The translations under genes and the position numbers were made by a program. The notes under the pieces are model-generated. The model saw only the letters and a list, made by a program, of their open reading frames with translations, was not told the DNA's origin and did no database searches. A stretch of 64,000 bases of DNA from JAJFJD01 sp965228695 (lineage in GTDB: Bacteria > Pseudomonadota > Alphaproteobacteria > UBA8366): assembly GCA_965228695.1 (NCBI GenBank), contig CBDDIB010000002.1:3410001-3474000 (forward strand), written 5' to 3'. This document shows positions 1-9,068 of the stretch, in pieces. Position 1 is the first letter of the stretch; each line of letters opens with the position of its first letter.

Positions 1-846
1 GGCCAAGGCGACCTCGCAAACGACATCGGCCGCCACCGCCCGTGACGGAAGTGGAAATACGGCGAGGACGGCATCACCGATGAATTTTAGGACCTCGCCG
101 CCGCCTTCCTCGACCGGTCCGACGATGCACTCGAAATAGGCGTTCAGCAGGGAGATCAGGTCGTCGCTGCGCAAATGTTCCGACAATTGGGTGAACTGGC
201 GCAGATCGGCATACCACAGCACGGCGTTGATGCATTTCCCGGTGCCGCGGGCGATTTCGCCGGACAGGACCTGCCGTCCGGCCGACGGTCCGACATAAGT
301 GTCGAGCATGGTGTGGACCATTTGGTCCAGCACCAGCACTTCGATTTGCAGGGAGGCTGCGGTTAGGACGGATTCGACGAGCGCCAGGTTATCGTCCTTG
401 AAGCCGCCGTCGCAATCGGTCGCGATGCTGAGCGCTTGCCGGTCGCCGCCCCGGAACGGGATCGGAAAGATCGCGTAGTCGGTGAACCCTTCTTCCTGCA
501 AGTCCTGGAGGATGGGGAATTCCAGAGCGGTGTCGTCGGGATCGATGCCGCGGTGAATCATTGGCGATCCGTCGAAGATCATACGCACCGGGCTATTTTC
601 GTAGGCGGCGCTCTCGAGCGGTGTATTGGTCCGGTAGAATCGGCGCATCTCAACGCCGGTTCGGCGCCATTCGAAACTCCGCGCCAGATATTCCGGATGA
701 AGCTCATGCACGCTCAACGAGGCGCGCCGAATCGGAACGCCCTTTTCGACCAGTCGTTCGCAAGTCCCTTTGAAGAGACCGCCGAGCGTCAAATCGCGCG
801 CCCCGCCATGCAGCCAACGCAGTATATCGACCGGCACGTCGATCAT
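1..846 (-). CDS. Class III adenylate/guanylate cyclase, 3' end cut by window edge
   Basis: Only the first 282 codons lie in the window. I translated the minus strand from the ATG at 844-846, which has a GGGAAGGGG Shine-Dalgarno tract just upstream. The N-terminal ~150 residues look like a GAF-type sensory region that I cannot name. The C-terminal part is a class III cyclase catalytic domain: YADLRQFT carries the first metal-binding Asp, and FIGDAVLAVF carries the second conserved Asp. Family members convert ATP to cAMP, or GTP to cGMP. Substrate-specifying residues may lie beyond the edge, so I cannot choose between them. If it makes cAMP, the GTGA-N6-TCAC sites near 42 kb could be downstream targets, but that link is speculative. 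Confidence 0.85.
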   Translation of the reverse strand, partial: MIDVPVDILRWLHGGARDLTLGGLFKGTCERLVEKGVPIRRASLSVHELHPEYLARSFEWRRTGVEMRRFYRTNTPLESAAYENSPVRMIFDGSPMIHRGIDPDDTALEFPILQDLQEEGFTDYAIFPIPFRGGDRQALSIATDCDGGFKDDNLALVESVLTAASLQIEVLVLDQMVHTMLDTYVGPSAGRQVLSGEIARGTGKCINAVLWYADLRQFTQLSEHLRSDDLISLLNAYFECIVGPVEEGGGEVLKFIGDAVLAVFPLPSRAVAADVVCEVALA

Positions 847-1034
847 GTCCTAACCCCTTCCCAAGCGGCTATTTCCGGCTGTCGAAGCAGATGTAGAGAC
901 GATACCTCAAATTGCGAACCCTACTAGGGTAACGTGTCCGTGAGGGAGCGGCCTACACGTGCCGATTGACGGGACGAAGGCATGATGGAAAGCTGACCAT
1001 ACTGCGAAATCTGTCGACCACAGGAGACTGTCTG

Positions 1035-1829
1035 ATGCGCCGGATCGTTTTTGTTGTGAGTTTGCTCTTCGCGTTTCCGATCGGTTTGGCCGAGGCCGCC
1101 CCGCAAATTCTCGGACTGTTCGCAAGCGGGCCGACACCGACGCAACTGCACTGCAAGGATGGCATGTGCAGCGCCCGTTTTTCGGCGTTTTGCCTGCAGC
1201 AACAGCGGGACGCTCCTCTGAGCGGGCAAGCCTATGTGCCGGCCGAGGGAACCCGACTGCACTTGGTGGTCACCGATAAGGACGGGTATCAGCGGATGGT
1301 GCCCGGCGAGGGATTAACGATCCGCAGCGCCAGTCACTATACGTCGGTGACGATCAGTATCGATGAAGAGGCGATCCGTGCCCTCGGTGGCGAAACGGCG
1401 GCGCTGGTGGTGCCGGTCCGGGCGACGCTCCTGCCGGAAACGCTGGCGACCGATTCCAATCCGCAGACCGTCGCCGAAATCGAACAAGCCGTCGGCCAGC
1501 ATCGGCGCATCGGCGAAACCATGGTGGAGCAGGGCGGCAAACTCTCCGAAGCGGCGCAGGCCGCCATGGCGATGATCAACCGTTTGCGTGGCAATGCGGA
1601 CCCGCTGCCGAAGGTGGCGCAGTCAACGGTCGCAAAACGCGTACTGAAGCAAACGACCGTGTCCGAGCCGGCCCAGGACATGATGGCGAACCGGATACAG
1701 CTCTGCGAAAACCTCAACCAGAGCGCTTGGTACAAGGGCGGCCTGTCCACCTGCCTGCAAAGCTATCACGACAGCTTCGTCAGCACGCTGAACACGGAAT
1801 TCTGGGAGGCGCTCGAAACTGGGAGCTAG
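1035..1829 (+). CDS. Hypothetical secreted protein
   Basis: The protein has 264 residues and begins with a signal peptide (MRRIVFVV..., hydrophobic core, cleavage near AEA-AP). I chose the ATG at 1035 because CAGGAGAC lies just upstream; an in-frame start at 966 would add residues before the signal peptide. Several cysteines (residues ~42, 47, 54, and two near the C-terminus) suggest disulfides in the periplasm. I do not recognise a domain. It runs convergently into uvrA with only 5 bases between the stops. Confidence 0.7.
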   Translation: MRRIVFVVSLLFAFPIGLAEAAPQILGLFASGPTPTQLHCKDGMCSARFSAFCLQQQRDAPLSGQAYVPAEGTRLHLVVTDKDGYQRMVPGEGLTIRSASHYTSVTISIDEEAIRALGGETAALVVPVRATLLPETLATDSNPQTVAEIEQAVGQHRRIGETMVEQGGKLSEAAQAAMAMINRLRGNADPLPKVAQSTVAKRVLKQTTVSEPAQDMMANRIQLCENLNQSAWYKGGLSTCLQSYHDSFVSTLNTEFWEALETGS

Positions 1830-1834
1830 CGCCG

Positions 1835-4687
1835 CTACGCGCTCTTGCGCCGCGTCGTCTGTTTCCGGAAATACGGCTGGAGATAGCGGCCGGTATGGCT
1901 GCGCGGTTCCTTCGCGATTTCTTCCGGGCTGCCGGTGGCGATGATCTCCCCGCCGCGGTTCCCGCCGTCCGGGCCCAGGTCGACCACGTGATCGGCGGTC
2001 TTGATGACTTCCAGGTTATGTTCGATCACGACCACGGTGTTGCCTTGATCGACAAGCGCCTGCAGTACTTCCAGCAGTTTGCGGACATCCTCGAAATGAA
2101 GCCCGGTGGTCGGCTCGTCCAGAATATAAAGCGTCCGCCCGGTGGCCCGGCGCGATAGTTCCTTGGCGAGCTTGACGCGCTGCGCCTCGCCGCCGGACAG
2201 GGTGGTCGCCTGCTGCCCCACATGGATATAGCCGAGGCCGACACGCTTCAGCGTTTCCAGCTTGTCGCGGATTGACGGAACGGCTTGGAAGAATTCCGCG
2301 GCTTCCTCGACCGTCATTTCAAGGACATCGGCGATTGACTTGTCCTTGAATGTGATTTCGAGGGTTTCCCGGTTGTAGCGCTTGCCCTTGCAGACGTCGC
2401 ATTGGACATATACGTCCGGCAGGAAATGCATCTCGATCTTGATGACGCCGTCGCCCTGGCACGCCTCGCACCGGCCGCCCTTCACGTTGAAGGAGAACCG
2501 TCCCGGTGCGTATCCGCGCGTCTTCGCCTCGGGCAAGCCGGAAAACCATTCGCGGATCGGCGTGAAAGCGCCGGTATAGGTGGCCGGATTGGACCGCGGC
2601 GTTCGCCCGATCGGCGATTGATCGATGTCGATCACCTTGTCGAGAAATTCGAGGCCTTTGATCCGGTCATGCTCGCCGGGATGGGTGCGGCTGTTGTGCA
2701 GGTGCCGGGCGAGTGCGCGATAGAGGGTCTCGACAACGCAGGTCGATTTGCCGCTGCCTGAAACGCCGGTGAAGCATACGAAAGTGCCGAGCGGGATCGA
2801 GACGTCGATCGATTGCAGATTGTTTGCCCGGGCGCCGAAGATTTGAATCTTCTGTCCCGGATGACCCTCGCGCCGCATGTCCGGCATCGGGATTTGCCGG
2901 AAGCCGGTGAGGTATTGCGCGGTCAGGCTCTCGCTCGACTGCATGACTTCCGACGGGGTGCCGTGTGCGACCAGCCGGCCGCCGTGAATGCCCGCGCCGG
3001 GGCCCAGGTCCACGAGATAGTCGGCTTCGCGCATCGCCTCTTCGTCATGCTCGACCACGATCACGGTATTTCCCAGATCGCGCAGACGCTTCAACGTCTC
3101 CAACAATCGGTTGTTGTCGCGGGGATGCAGGCCGATGGACGGCTCATCGAGGACATATAGGACGCCCATGAGGCCGGAACCGATCTGCGACGCCAGCCGG
3201 ATCCGCTGGCTCTCGCCGCCCGACAGCGTGCCGGATGCGCGATCCAGCGTCAGGTAGTCGAGGCCGACGTCGACGAGGAAGCCGAGCCGTTCGTTGATTT
3301 CTTTCAGGATCCGCTCGGCGATTTCCTTCTGTTTGTCGTTCAATGTGGCGTCGAGCGACAGAAACCAGTCGCGCGCCTCGGCAATCGACATGCGCGATAC
3401 GTTGGCGATCTGCAATCCATCGATTTTGACGGCGAGCGCTTCGGGCTTCAGCCGATGCCCGTCGCAGGCGGAGCAAGGATAAACATTCTGGTAACGCTCC
3501 AACTCTTCGCGCACCCAGCTCGAATCGGTTTCCCGCCAGCGCCGCTGCATGTTCGGCATGACGCCTTCGAACGGCTTCTTGGTTTTATAGCTGCGCAATC
3601 CGTCGTCGTATTCCATCGTCACCGGCGTCTTGCCGGTGCCTTGCAGGATGGCGTTCTGGGCTTCGTCCGGCAACTCGCGGAACGGCGTGTGCATGCTGAC
3701 CGCGAAATGTTTCGCCAGGCTTTCCAGGGTTTGGCGGTAGTACGGCGACGTCGACGTGGCCCAGGGGCGGATCGCGCCATCGGAAAGCGACTTGTCGCGG
3801 TCCGGCACGATGAGGTCCGGATCGAAATGCATGGTCGTGCCCAGGCCGTCGCAGGTCGGGCAGGCGCCGAACGGATTGTTGAAGGAGAACAGCCGCGGCT
3901 CGATCTCGTCGATCGTGAAACCGGACACCGGACAGGCGAAGCGAGCGGAAAAGATCGTCCGTTGCTCGGTCGTCGCGTCCTCGGCAAAAGCGAGACCGTC
4001 GGCGAGCTCGAGGGCCGTCTCGAACGAGTCCGCCAGGCGCGATGCGAGGCCGTCCCGCACGATCACCCGGTCCACGACCACTTCGATGTCGTGTTTCCGT
4101 TTCTTATCGAGCGCGGGCGCGTCTTCGATTTCGTAAAGCGCGCCGTCGACTTTGACGCGCTGGAACCCGCGTTTCTGAAGATCGGCGAATTCCTTGCGGT
4201 ACTCGCCCTTGCGGCCCCGCACGATCGGCGCCAGCAGGTAAAGGCGTGTGCCTTCGTCCATCGCCATGACGCGGTCGACCATTTGGCTGACGGTCTGGCT
4301 TTCGATCGGCAGGCCGGTAGCCGGCGAATAGGGTATGCCGACCCGGGCGAACAGCAATCGCATGTAGTCGTAGATTTCCGTAACCGTGCCGACGGTCGAG
4401 CGCGGATTCCGGCTCGTGGTTTTCTGTTCGATCGAAATCGCTGGCGACAGTCCTTCGATCGTCTCCACATCGGGCTTTTCCATCAATTCGAGAAATTGCC
4501 GCGCATAGGCGGACAGGCTCTCGACGTAGCGGCGTTGTCCTTCGGCGTAGATCGTATCGAAGGCGAGCGACGACTTGCCCGAGCCGGACAATCCGGTCAC
4601 GACGATAAGCTGATCCCTCGGCAGATCGATGTCGATGTTCCGAAGGTTGTGCTCGCGTGCGCCGCGAATGGTAATCGTGTCGGGCAT
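1835..4687 (-). CDS. uvrA: Excinuclease ABC subunit A (UvrA)
   Basis: The 950-residue DNA-damage recognition ATPase of nucleotide excision repair forms a dimer that loads UvrB on lesions. Two ABC cassettes are visible: the N-terminal Walker A GLSGSGKSS near residue 31 and the C-terminal GVSGSGKST near 640, each with an LSGGE(S/A)QR signature and a DEPS/DEPT Walker B. Zinc-finger cysteines occur as CPTC (~280) and CEAC/CDVC (~740-770). The length is normal for UvrA. It is divergent from ssb, a common alphaproteobacterial arrangement. I looked for a GTTC/GAAC-type LexA box in the shared promoter and saw none. Confidence 0.97.
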   Translation of the reverse strand: MPDTITIRGAREHNLRNIDIDLPRDQLIVVTGLSGSGKSSLAFDTIYAEGQRRYVESLSAYARQFLELMEKPDVETIEGLSPAISIEQKTTSRNPRSTVGTVTEIYDYMRLLFARVGIPYSPATGLPIESQTVSQMVDRVMAMDEGTRLYLLAPIVRGRKGEYRKEFADLQKRGFQRVKVDGALYEIEDAPALDKKRKHDIEVVVDRVIVRDGLASRLADSFETALELADGLAFAEDATTEQRTIFSARFACPVSGFTIDEIEPRLFSFNNPFGACPTCDGLGTTMHFDPDLIVPDRDKSLSDGAIRPWATSTSPYYRQTLESLAKHFAVSMHTPFRELPDEAQNAILQGTGKTPVTMEYDDGLRSYKTKKPFEGVMPNMQRRWRETDSSWVREELERYQNVYPCSACDGHRLKPEALAVKIDGLQIANVSRMSIAEARDWFLSLDATLNDKQKEIAERILKEINERLGFLVDVGLDYLTLDRASGTLSGGESQRIRLASQIGSGLMGVLYVLDEPSIGLHPRDNNRLLETLKRLRDLGNTVIVVEHDEEAMREADYLVDLGPGAGIHGGRLVAHGTPSEVMQSSESLTAQYLTGFRQIPMPDMRREGHPGQKIQIFGARANNLQSIDVSIPLGTFVCFTGVSGSGKSTCVVETLYRALARHLHNSRTHPGEHDRIKGLEFLDKVIDIDQSPIGRTPRSNPATYTGAFTPIREWFSGLPEAKTRGYAPGRFSFNVKGGRCEACQGDGVIKIEMHFLPDVYVQCDVCKGKRYNRETLEITFKDKSIADVLEMTVEEAAEFFQAVPSIRDKLETLKRVGLGYIHVGQQATTLSGGEAQRVKLAKELSRRATGRTLYILDEPTTGLHFEDVRKLLEVLQALVDQGNTVVVIEHNLEVIKTADHVVDLGPDGGNRGGEIIATGSPEEIAKEPRSHTGRYLQPYFRKQTTRRKSA

Positions 4688-4853
4688 GTTTTGGTGATCC
4701 GGTGCGTCAGGAATCGCTCTCGATCCGTATAGCGAATATAGGCCGACGGGTCGGCGAGAGCGACCCTTGTCGTGCAGGAAAATTGACCGTGCGATAGTCT
4801 GGACGACGGAGTATGATGCCGCCGTAATTTGTCACGGTATAGGTAATGAAGCG

Positions 4854-5327
4854 ATGTCAGGGAGCGTAAACAAAGTCATTCTCGTCGGTAATCTCGGCCG
4901 TGAACCGGAAGTCCGGACGATGCAGAATGGCGGCAAGGTCTGCAATCTATCCGTCGCCACGTCGGAACGTTGGAAAGACCGCAACACCGGTGAAAACCAG
5001 GAACGTACCGAGTGGCATCGCGTTGTCATATTCGACGACCGGCTTTGCGATGTCGCCGAACGCTTCCTGCAAAAAGGGTCCAAGGTCTATCTCGAGGGTG
5101 AACTGCAAACGCGCAAATGGCAGGACCAGAGCGGACAGGACCGGTATTCGACAGAAGTCGTGCTGCGCCGATTCCGGGGTGTGCTGACGATGCTCGACAG
5201 CCGCGGCGGCGGCGGTGGAGGCGGCGGCGATTATGGCGGCGGCGGCGGGAGCGGAGACAACTTCCCGCAGGACGACGGAATGTCGTCGGGGGCGTCGAAC
5301 GATCTCGATGATGAAATTCCGTTCTAA
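4854..5327 (+). CDS. ssb: Single-stranded DNA-binding protein
   Basis: The 157-residue protein has an N-terminal OB fold (SVNKVILVGNLGREPEVR, ERTEWHRVV, GSKVYLEGEL) that coats single-stranded DNA in replication and repair. A glycine-rich linker (residues ~118-135, mostly Gly with Asp/Tyr) follows, and the tail ends DLDDEIPF, matching the acidic tip that recruits partner proteins. I chose the ATG at 4854, which gives the family's usual MSGSVNKVIL start; an in-frame upstream start would add ~29 unrelated residues. Confidence 0.96.
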   Translation: MSGSVNKVILVGNLGREPEVRTMQNGGKVCNLSVATSERWKDRNTGENQERTEWHRVVIFDDRLCDVAERFLQKGSKVYLEGELQTRKWQDQSGQDRYSTEVVLRRFRGVLTMLDSRGGGGGGGGDYGGGGGSGDNFPQDDGMSSGASNDLDDEIPF

Positions 5328-5527
5328 CGCCTAACATGTTCGTATGCCCGCGCTGGTCCGGCTTCGGCCGACGGCGCGGTATCTGCGAACGGTCTAAGTT
5401 GCGCTTGTGTTTGGATGTCTCTAAGTTTGTTCAATACTACGCGGATGAGCAGTTGGCATACGGGTTGGCGAACGCCTCAATCAGTCTTCGTGTGGTGATC
5501 TAAAAAGAAGGAGGTTCTGGAAGGACA

Positions 5528-6001
5528 ATGAAACAAATTCTGATTTTGGCATGTGCGCTTGCCGTGGGCGCATTGGGTGCCTGCGCGAGCATGGAAAGCG
5601 GTTCCGGTAAATCCGACACGATGGCCAAGAAGGCCGACGCGCCGAAGAAAAAGAAGAAAAAGAAAAAGCCGGCTTCGGGTAGTCCCTTCACGGTTTACTT
5701 CAAGCAGAACTCTGCTGAGCTTACCGAGAAGTCGCAAGGCGCGATGTTCGACATCATGCAGAAGGTGCGCTCCCATAAACCGAAGTCCGTGCACATCGTA
5801 GCGCACACCGATCTGACCGGTTCGGCGGAAGCCAACAAGAAGATGTCCGAGAAGCGTGCGGCCAATCTTGCGAAGAAGATGAAGAGTGCGGGCGCAAAGA
5901 CCGTCACCACGGAAGCGGCAGGCGATACCCAGCCAATCGTTGACGTGAAGGGACCGAGCGCGGCAAATCGCCGAGGCATCATCATCTTCAAGAAGAAGTA
6001 A
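5528..6001 (+). CDS. OmpA/Pal-like peptidoglycan-binding lipoprotein (copy 1)
   Basis: The 157-residue protein has a lipoprotein signal peptide with lipobox LGAC (Cys18). A linker with a run of eight lysines lies at residues ~40-47, and an OmpA-like domain occupies ~53-157. The domain keeps the diaminopimelate-contacting pair: the Asp in VAHTDLTGS and the Arg in SEKRAANL. It should anchor in a membrane and bind peptidoglycan. An AAGGAGG ribosome site lies 14-20 bases before the ATG. It shares signal, Lys-run linker and domain with the gene at 6273 and is related to the one at 8439. The lysines are coded by an A/G-only tract near 5645-5668. Confidence 0.88.
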   Translation: MKQILILACALAVGALGACASMESGSGKSDTMAKKADAPKKKKKKKKPASGSPFTVYFKQNSAELTEKSQGAMFDIMQKVRSHKPKSVHIVAHTDLTGSAEANKKMSEKRAANLAKKMKSAGAKTVTTEAAGDTQPIVDVKGPSAANRRGIIIFKKK

Positions 6002-6045
6002 TCGGTTCTTCTTACCGCGCCGGATTTGGACGCGGATAGGTTCGG

Positions 6046-6072
6046 AAAGCGGGTCAATTTAGACCCGCTTTT
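6046..6072 (+). terminator. Rho-independent terminator after OmpA-like lipoprotein 1
   Basis: A 10-base stem (AAAGCGGGTC, loop AATTTA, GACCCGCTTT) ends in a T-rich stretch, 45 bases after the stop codon of the first OmpA-like gene. Confidence 0.8.
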
Positions 6073-6272
6073 CGCGTTTTGCGCATCGGGTGCCTCGACA
6101 AAGATTGACTAAATTCAGCGTTGTAGAAGAAATCGACTTCGCCACAGAGTTGCGCATACCGCGTTATGGGCATACGCTCCCCGGAAGAGGGGCATAACTC
6201 TCGTAAAACCCCAATCTGAAGTTGGGAGTTTAGACGTACTCGGGGCACTAATTTTTGAGAGGTATCTTTACA

Positions 6273-7100
6273 ATGACTAAGAGGATTGTACTGGCAAGCG
6301 CTGCCTGTGCGCTGATATTGGGCGCCTGCGCAAGTTCCGAACAAGTCACGGACGCGGCGAACGCAAAGGCAACTGGATCCGCCTTTAGCCAAAGCCTGCA
6401 CAAGGAATATGTAGACTTGGCCAAAGCCGAACTCGCCGAGGGCGATCGTGGCGATGCATCGCATTTCGCACTCAAGGCGAAAGAGGCCGCGACCGGCAAG
6501 TCGGTGGCGCCGGACGACTTCAAGATCCGGACGATCGGCGGCCCGGCGGGTAAGACCCTAAAGGGCGAGCGCACGCGTCTGATTTCCGCGTTGGGTGGCG
6601 CGGAGGCCAAGCGTAAGCCGGCCGTGGCTGCGAAGGCGCAGGGTATGTTCGATTGTTGGATGCAGGAGCAGGAAGAAGGTTGGCAGTCGAAGGACATCAA
6701 GGCCTGCCGAACCGGCTACGAAAAGGCCATGGCGTTGCTGACGCCGAAGAAGAAAAAGAAGAAAAAGGCATCCTCCAAGAGTCCGTATACGGTCTATTTC
6801 AAGTTCGATTCGACGGACCTGACCGAAAAGTCGGAAGGCGCGCTCTACGACGTCATGCAGGACGTTCGGAAGTTCAAGCCGAAAGCCGTGCATGTGGTCG
6901 CGTATACCGATCTTTCGGGCGACGCGGACTACAACGCGAAGCTTGCCGAGAAACGCGCGGCGGATATTGAAAAGAAACTCAAGGATGCAGGTGCGAAGAA
7001 AGTAACGGTGGAAGCCAAGGGTGAGGCAGATCCGATCGTGGATACGAGCAAACCGAACCAACCCAATCGGCGCGCCATCATCGTCTTCAAGAAAAAGTAA
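6273..7100 (+). CDS. OmpA/Pal-like peptidoglycan-binding lipoprotein (copy 2)
   Basis: The 275-residue lipoprotein has lipobox LGAC near residue 19. Unlike copy 1 it carries an extra ~120-residue helical region (about 30-150) before the lysine-run linker (KKKKKKK near 161-167) and the C-terminal OmpA-like domain. The peptidoglycan-contact Asp (VAYTDLSGD) and Arg (AEKRAADI) are present, while the usual His before the Thr is Tyr. I chose the ATG at 6273, 9 bases after GAGAGG, over a TTG at 6255. The helical region resembles those of envelope stress lipoproteins only in general character; I cannot name it. Confidence 0.86.
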   Translation: MTKRIVLASAACALILGACASSEQVTDAANAKATGSAFSQSLHKEYVDLAKAELAEGDRGDASHFALKAKEAATGKSVAPDDFKIRTIGGPAGKTLKGERTRLISALGGAEAKRKPAVAAKAQGMFDCWMQEQEEGWQSKDIKACRTGYEKAMALLTPKKKKKKKASSKSPYTVYFKFDSTDLTEKSEGALYDVMQDVRKFKPKAVHVVAYTDLSGDADYNAKLAEKRAADIEKKLKDAGAKKVTVEAKGEADPIVDTSKPNQPNRRAIIVFKKK

Positions 7101-7123
7101 CGTTGTCTAGCGATCCGCGGGAA

Positions 7124-7151
7124 CCGGGGTAGGGCAAATGCCTTGCCCCGG
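7124..7151 (+). terminator. Hairpin after OmpA-like lipoprotein 2
   Basis: A 12-base stem with two wobble pairs starts CCGGGG and ends CCCCGG around the loop AAAT, 23 bases after the stop. The T-tract is poor (only TTTG about 8 bases further on), so termination may be incomplete. Confidence 0.45.
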
Positions 7152-7310
7152 ACCGGCGGGTTTGTATTCGCCTCGGACGGGGCACCCGATGCGACCGGTC
7201 GCTAGAAGATGGGACAAAAGCCGGTGGGATGGCGGAAGAACCGGTCTACGACCGCCCGCCATACTTTTTCCGCCGGCGCCATAATCGAACCGCGATAATT
7301 CAGGGAATCG

Positions 7311-8138
7311 GTGAAGATGGAAGATACAGTAACTGAAACGGTCGACGCGATTATCGAGGTCGTGGCCACATATGGTCTTGATGTCGTCGGTGCGATCGTC
7401 ATTCTCATCGTTGGGTTGATGTTTGCCGGCTGGGCGCATCGAACGAGCCTGAAGGGCTTCTCCAAGATCGACAAGCTCGACCCGATGCTGCGCAGCTTCT
7501 TCGCCAGCATCATAAAATATTTCGTCATCGTCATCGTCGTTCTGGCGGTGCTCAACCAATTCGGCGTCCAGACGACGAGTCTTATCGCCGTTCTCGGTGC
7601 GGCGGGCCTGGCCATCGGCCTGGCAATGCAAGGCACGCTCAGCAATGTAGCGGCCGGCGTCATGCTGTTGATCTTCCGACCTTTCAAGGTTGGGGATTTC
7701 ATCGACGCCGGCGGGCAAACCGGAACAGTGGATGCATTGACCCTGTTCGTTACCGAACTCAATACGCCGGACAATGTCCATATCATCGTGCCGAATAGTC
7801 AGATATGGGGGTCTGCGGTGAAGAACTTCAGCTTCAACGCAACCCGGCGGGTCGATTTGGTGGTTGGTATTGGCTATGACGACAATATCGACGAGGCGAT
7901 GGAAGCGGTTCACGCCGTGATCAAGGCCGACGACCGGGCGCATGAGAGTCCCGACCCGCTTGTAGCGGTAACCGAACTGGCCGACAGCTCGGTCAATTTG
8001 GTGATACGCGTCTGGTGCGATGCCGGAAATTACTGGCCGCTGAAGTTCGATCTCACCAAGGCGATCAAGGAACGGTTGGATGCGGACAACATTTCCATAC
8101 CGTATCCGCAACACGACATTCACATGGTGCAAAGTTAG
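7311..8138 (+). CDS. MscS-family small-conductance mechanosensitive channel
   Basis: The 275-residue inner-membrane channel would release solutes on osmotic downshock. Three membrane segments lie at about residues 20-42, 58-80 and 84-112. The third is the Gly/Ala-rich pore helix (LGAAGLAIGLAMQG) that is the MscS signature, followed by FRPFKVGDFI, where the beta domain begins. The cytoplasmic alpha/beta domain fills the rest. The length is close to E. coli MscS (286). Start could be GTG at 7311 or ATG at 7317; AGGGA upstream serves either. Confidence 0.93.
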   Translation: MKMEDTVTETVDAIIEVVATYGLDVVGAIVILIVGLMFAGWAHRTSLKGFSKIDKLDPMLRSFFASIIKYFVIVIVVLAVLNQFGVQTTSLIAVLGAAGLAIGLAMQGTLSNVAAGVMLLIFRPFKVGDFIDAGGQTGTVDALTLFVTELNTPDNVHIIVPNSQIWGSAVKNFSFNATRRVDLVVGIGYDDNIDEAMEAVHAVIKADDRAHESPDPLVAVTELADSSVNLVIRVWCDAGNYWPLKFDLTKAIKERLDADNISIPYPQHDIHMVQS

Positions 8139-8179
8139 CCGTATCGCCTTTCGCGGCGTTTTTCCGCGAACAACGACAG

Positions 8180-8215
8180 GCGTCGGAGGTCATTTTGGGC
8201 TTCCGGCGCTTTTTT
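8180..8215 (+). terminator. Rho-independent terminator after MscS
   Basis: Arms GCGTCGGAGG and CTTCCGGCGC pair with two wobble pairs around a 10-base loop, followed by six Ts. It lies 41 bases downstream of the mscS stop. Confidence 0.75.
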
Positions 8216-8259
8216 CTATGTATTCCCGATGCTTGATCGCTGGCATTGGCTTTAATCCG

Positions 8260-8342
8260 TTAACAGTGTGTTAACCCCCACGAGCAAGAATCCTGGGAAC
8301 TAGTCACGGCGGATTATCTCGTGATGCCAGTGTGTTAACCAT
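8260..8342. promoter_or_regulatory. CtrA-type site, half-site and 13-bp direct repeat upstream of OmpA-like lipoprotein 3
   Basis: TTAA-CAGTGTG-TTAAC at 8260-8275 matches the full CtrA consensus TTAA-N7-TTAAC. The 13-mer CAGTGTGTTAACC occurs at 8264-8276 and again at 8328-8340. The second copy runs into TTAACCAT (8335-8342), the described CtrA half-site octamer. The gene starts at 8439. Matching the CtrA consensus is a direct observation; control by CtrA is inference. Confidence 0.6.
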
Positions 8343-8438
8343 AATTCACAGACTGGCTTCCGTGGCCCTTCATAGGACGAGAGTGCCCCGTTTCGTTTGG
8401 GCGTTCCGTACGTGAGTTTTCGCACGGAGGAAGAGAGA

Positions 8439-8864
8439 ATGAAGGTAAGAACGATTCTGTTCAGCATCGCCACGCTCACCTTGTTGGGGGCGTGCCAAAC
8501 GATGTCTGAATACGGCGACAAGATGAAGAGCTGGGTCGCCCTGGAAGGGGACAAGAAATACGTTGTCTACTTCCGGTCCAACTCTACCGCATTGACCGAA
8601 TCGTCCGAAGGCACGCTGTATGACGTCATGCAGAAGATCCGTCAGGACAAGGTCGAGAAAGTGCGGGTCGTCGCCTACACCGACAGTAAGGGAAGCCCGA
8701 AATATAACCAGCAACTTTCGATGCGACGGGCCGAGTCGATCAAAAAACGTCTATCGACCAGCGGCGCTGATGCAATCGAGGTCGCCGGTGCCGGCGAGAC
8801 GGACGCGACAAGTTCCGTCAGCGGCGAAAAAGCCCGGCGGGCTGAAATTTTTCTCAATAAGTAA
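8439..8864 (+). CDS. OmpA/Pal-like peptidoglycan-binding lipoprotein (copy 3)
   Basis: The 141-residue lipoprotein has lipobox LGAC near residue 19, a short linker without the lysine run of the other two copies, and an OmpA-like domain from about residue 44. The peptidoglycan-binding Asp (VVAYTDSKG) and Arg (SMRRAESI) are conserved. The start at 8439 follows CGGAGGAAGAGAGA. It has its own promoter region with CtrA-type sites, separating it from the other two copies in regulation. It directly precedes gyrA, with a hairpin between. Confidence 0.85.
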   Translation: MKVRTILFSIATLTLLGACQTMSEYGDKMKSWVALEGDKKYVVYFRSNSTALTESSEGTLYDVMQKIRQDKVEKVRVVAYTDSKGSPKYNQQLSMRRAESIKKRLSTSGADAIEVAGAGETDATSSVSGEKARRAEIFLNK

Positions 8865-8888
8865 CAGTTAGTTACAAGACGATTTGGC

Positions 8889-8920
8889 GGAGGGACGAGA
8901 ATTCGTCTCTCCGTCTCTTC
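8889..8920 (+). terminator. Terminator-like hairpin between OmpA-like lipoprotein 3 and gyrA
   Basis: GGAGGGACGA, loop GAAT, TCGTCTCTCC forms a 10-base stem with one wobble pair, then a pyrimidine-rich tract (GTCTCTTCTTTT). It would insulate gyrA from the upstream gene. Confidence 0.65.
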
Positions 8921-9068
8921 TTTTGCCGCAGTCCGCGCTGCGGTCGCGTCCTCGCATTGTTTGTGCGGCGCGTTTCTGCTACATTTCGGGCGTCGTTTGG
9001 GAGGGGTTTAAGAGGCATTCTCTCAAGCAAACCATTCCCTTAACCCACATCGAATCCGATAACCCGAT

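Noticed and set aside
436..927. Plus-strand open frame over the cyclase gene
   Set aside because: It runs antisense to a clear class III cyclase and has no family-like composition.
3455..4732. Long plus-strand open frame antisense to uvrA
   Set aside because: It is a shadow of a conserved coding region in a GC-rich genome, with Arg/His-rich composition.
4688..4853. SOS (LexA) box expected between uvrA and ssb
   Set aside because: No GTTC-N7-GTTC or GAAC-N7-GAAC spacing is present in the divergent promoter region.
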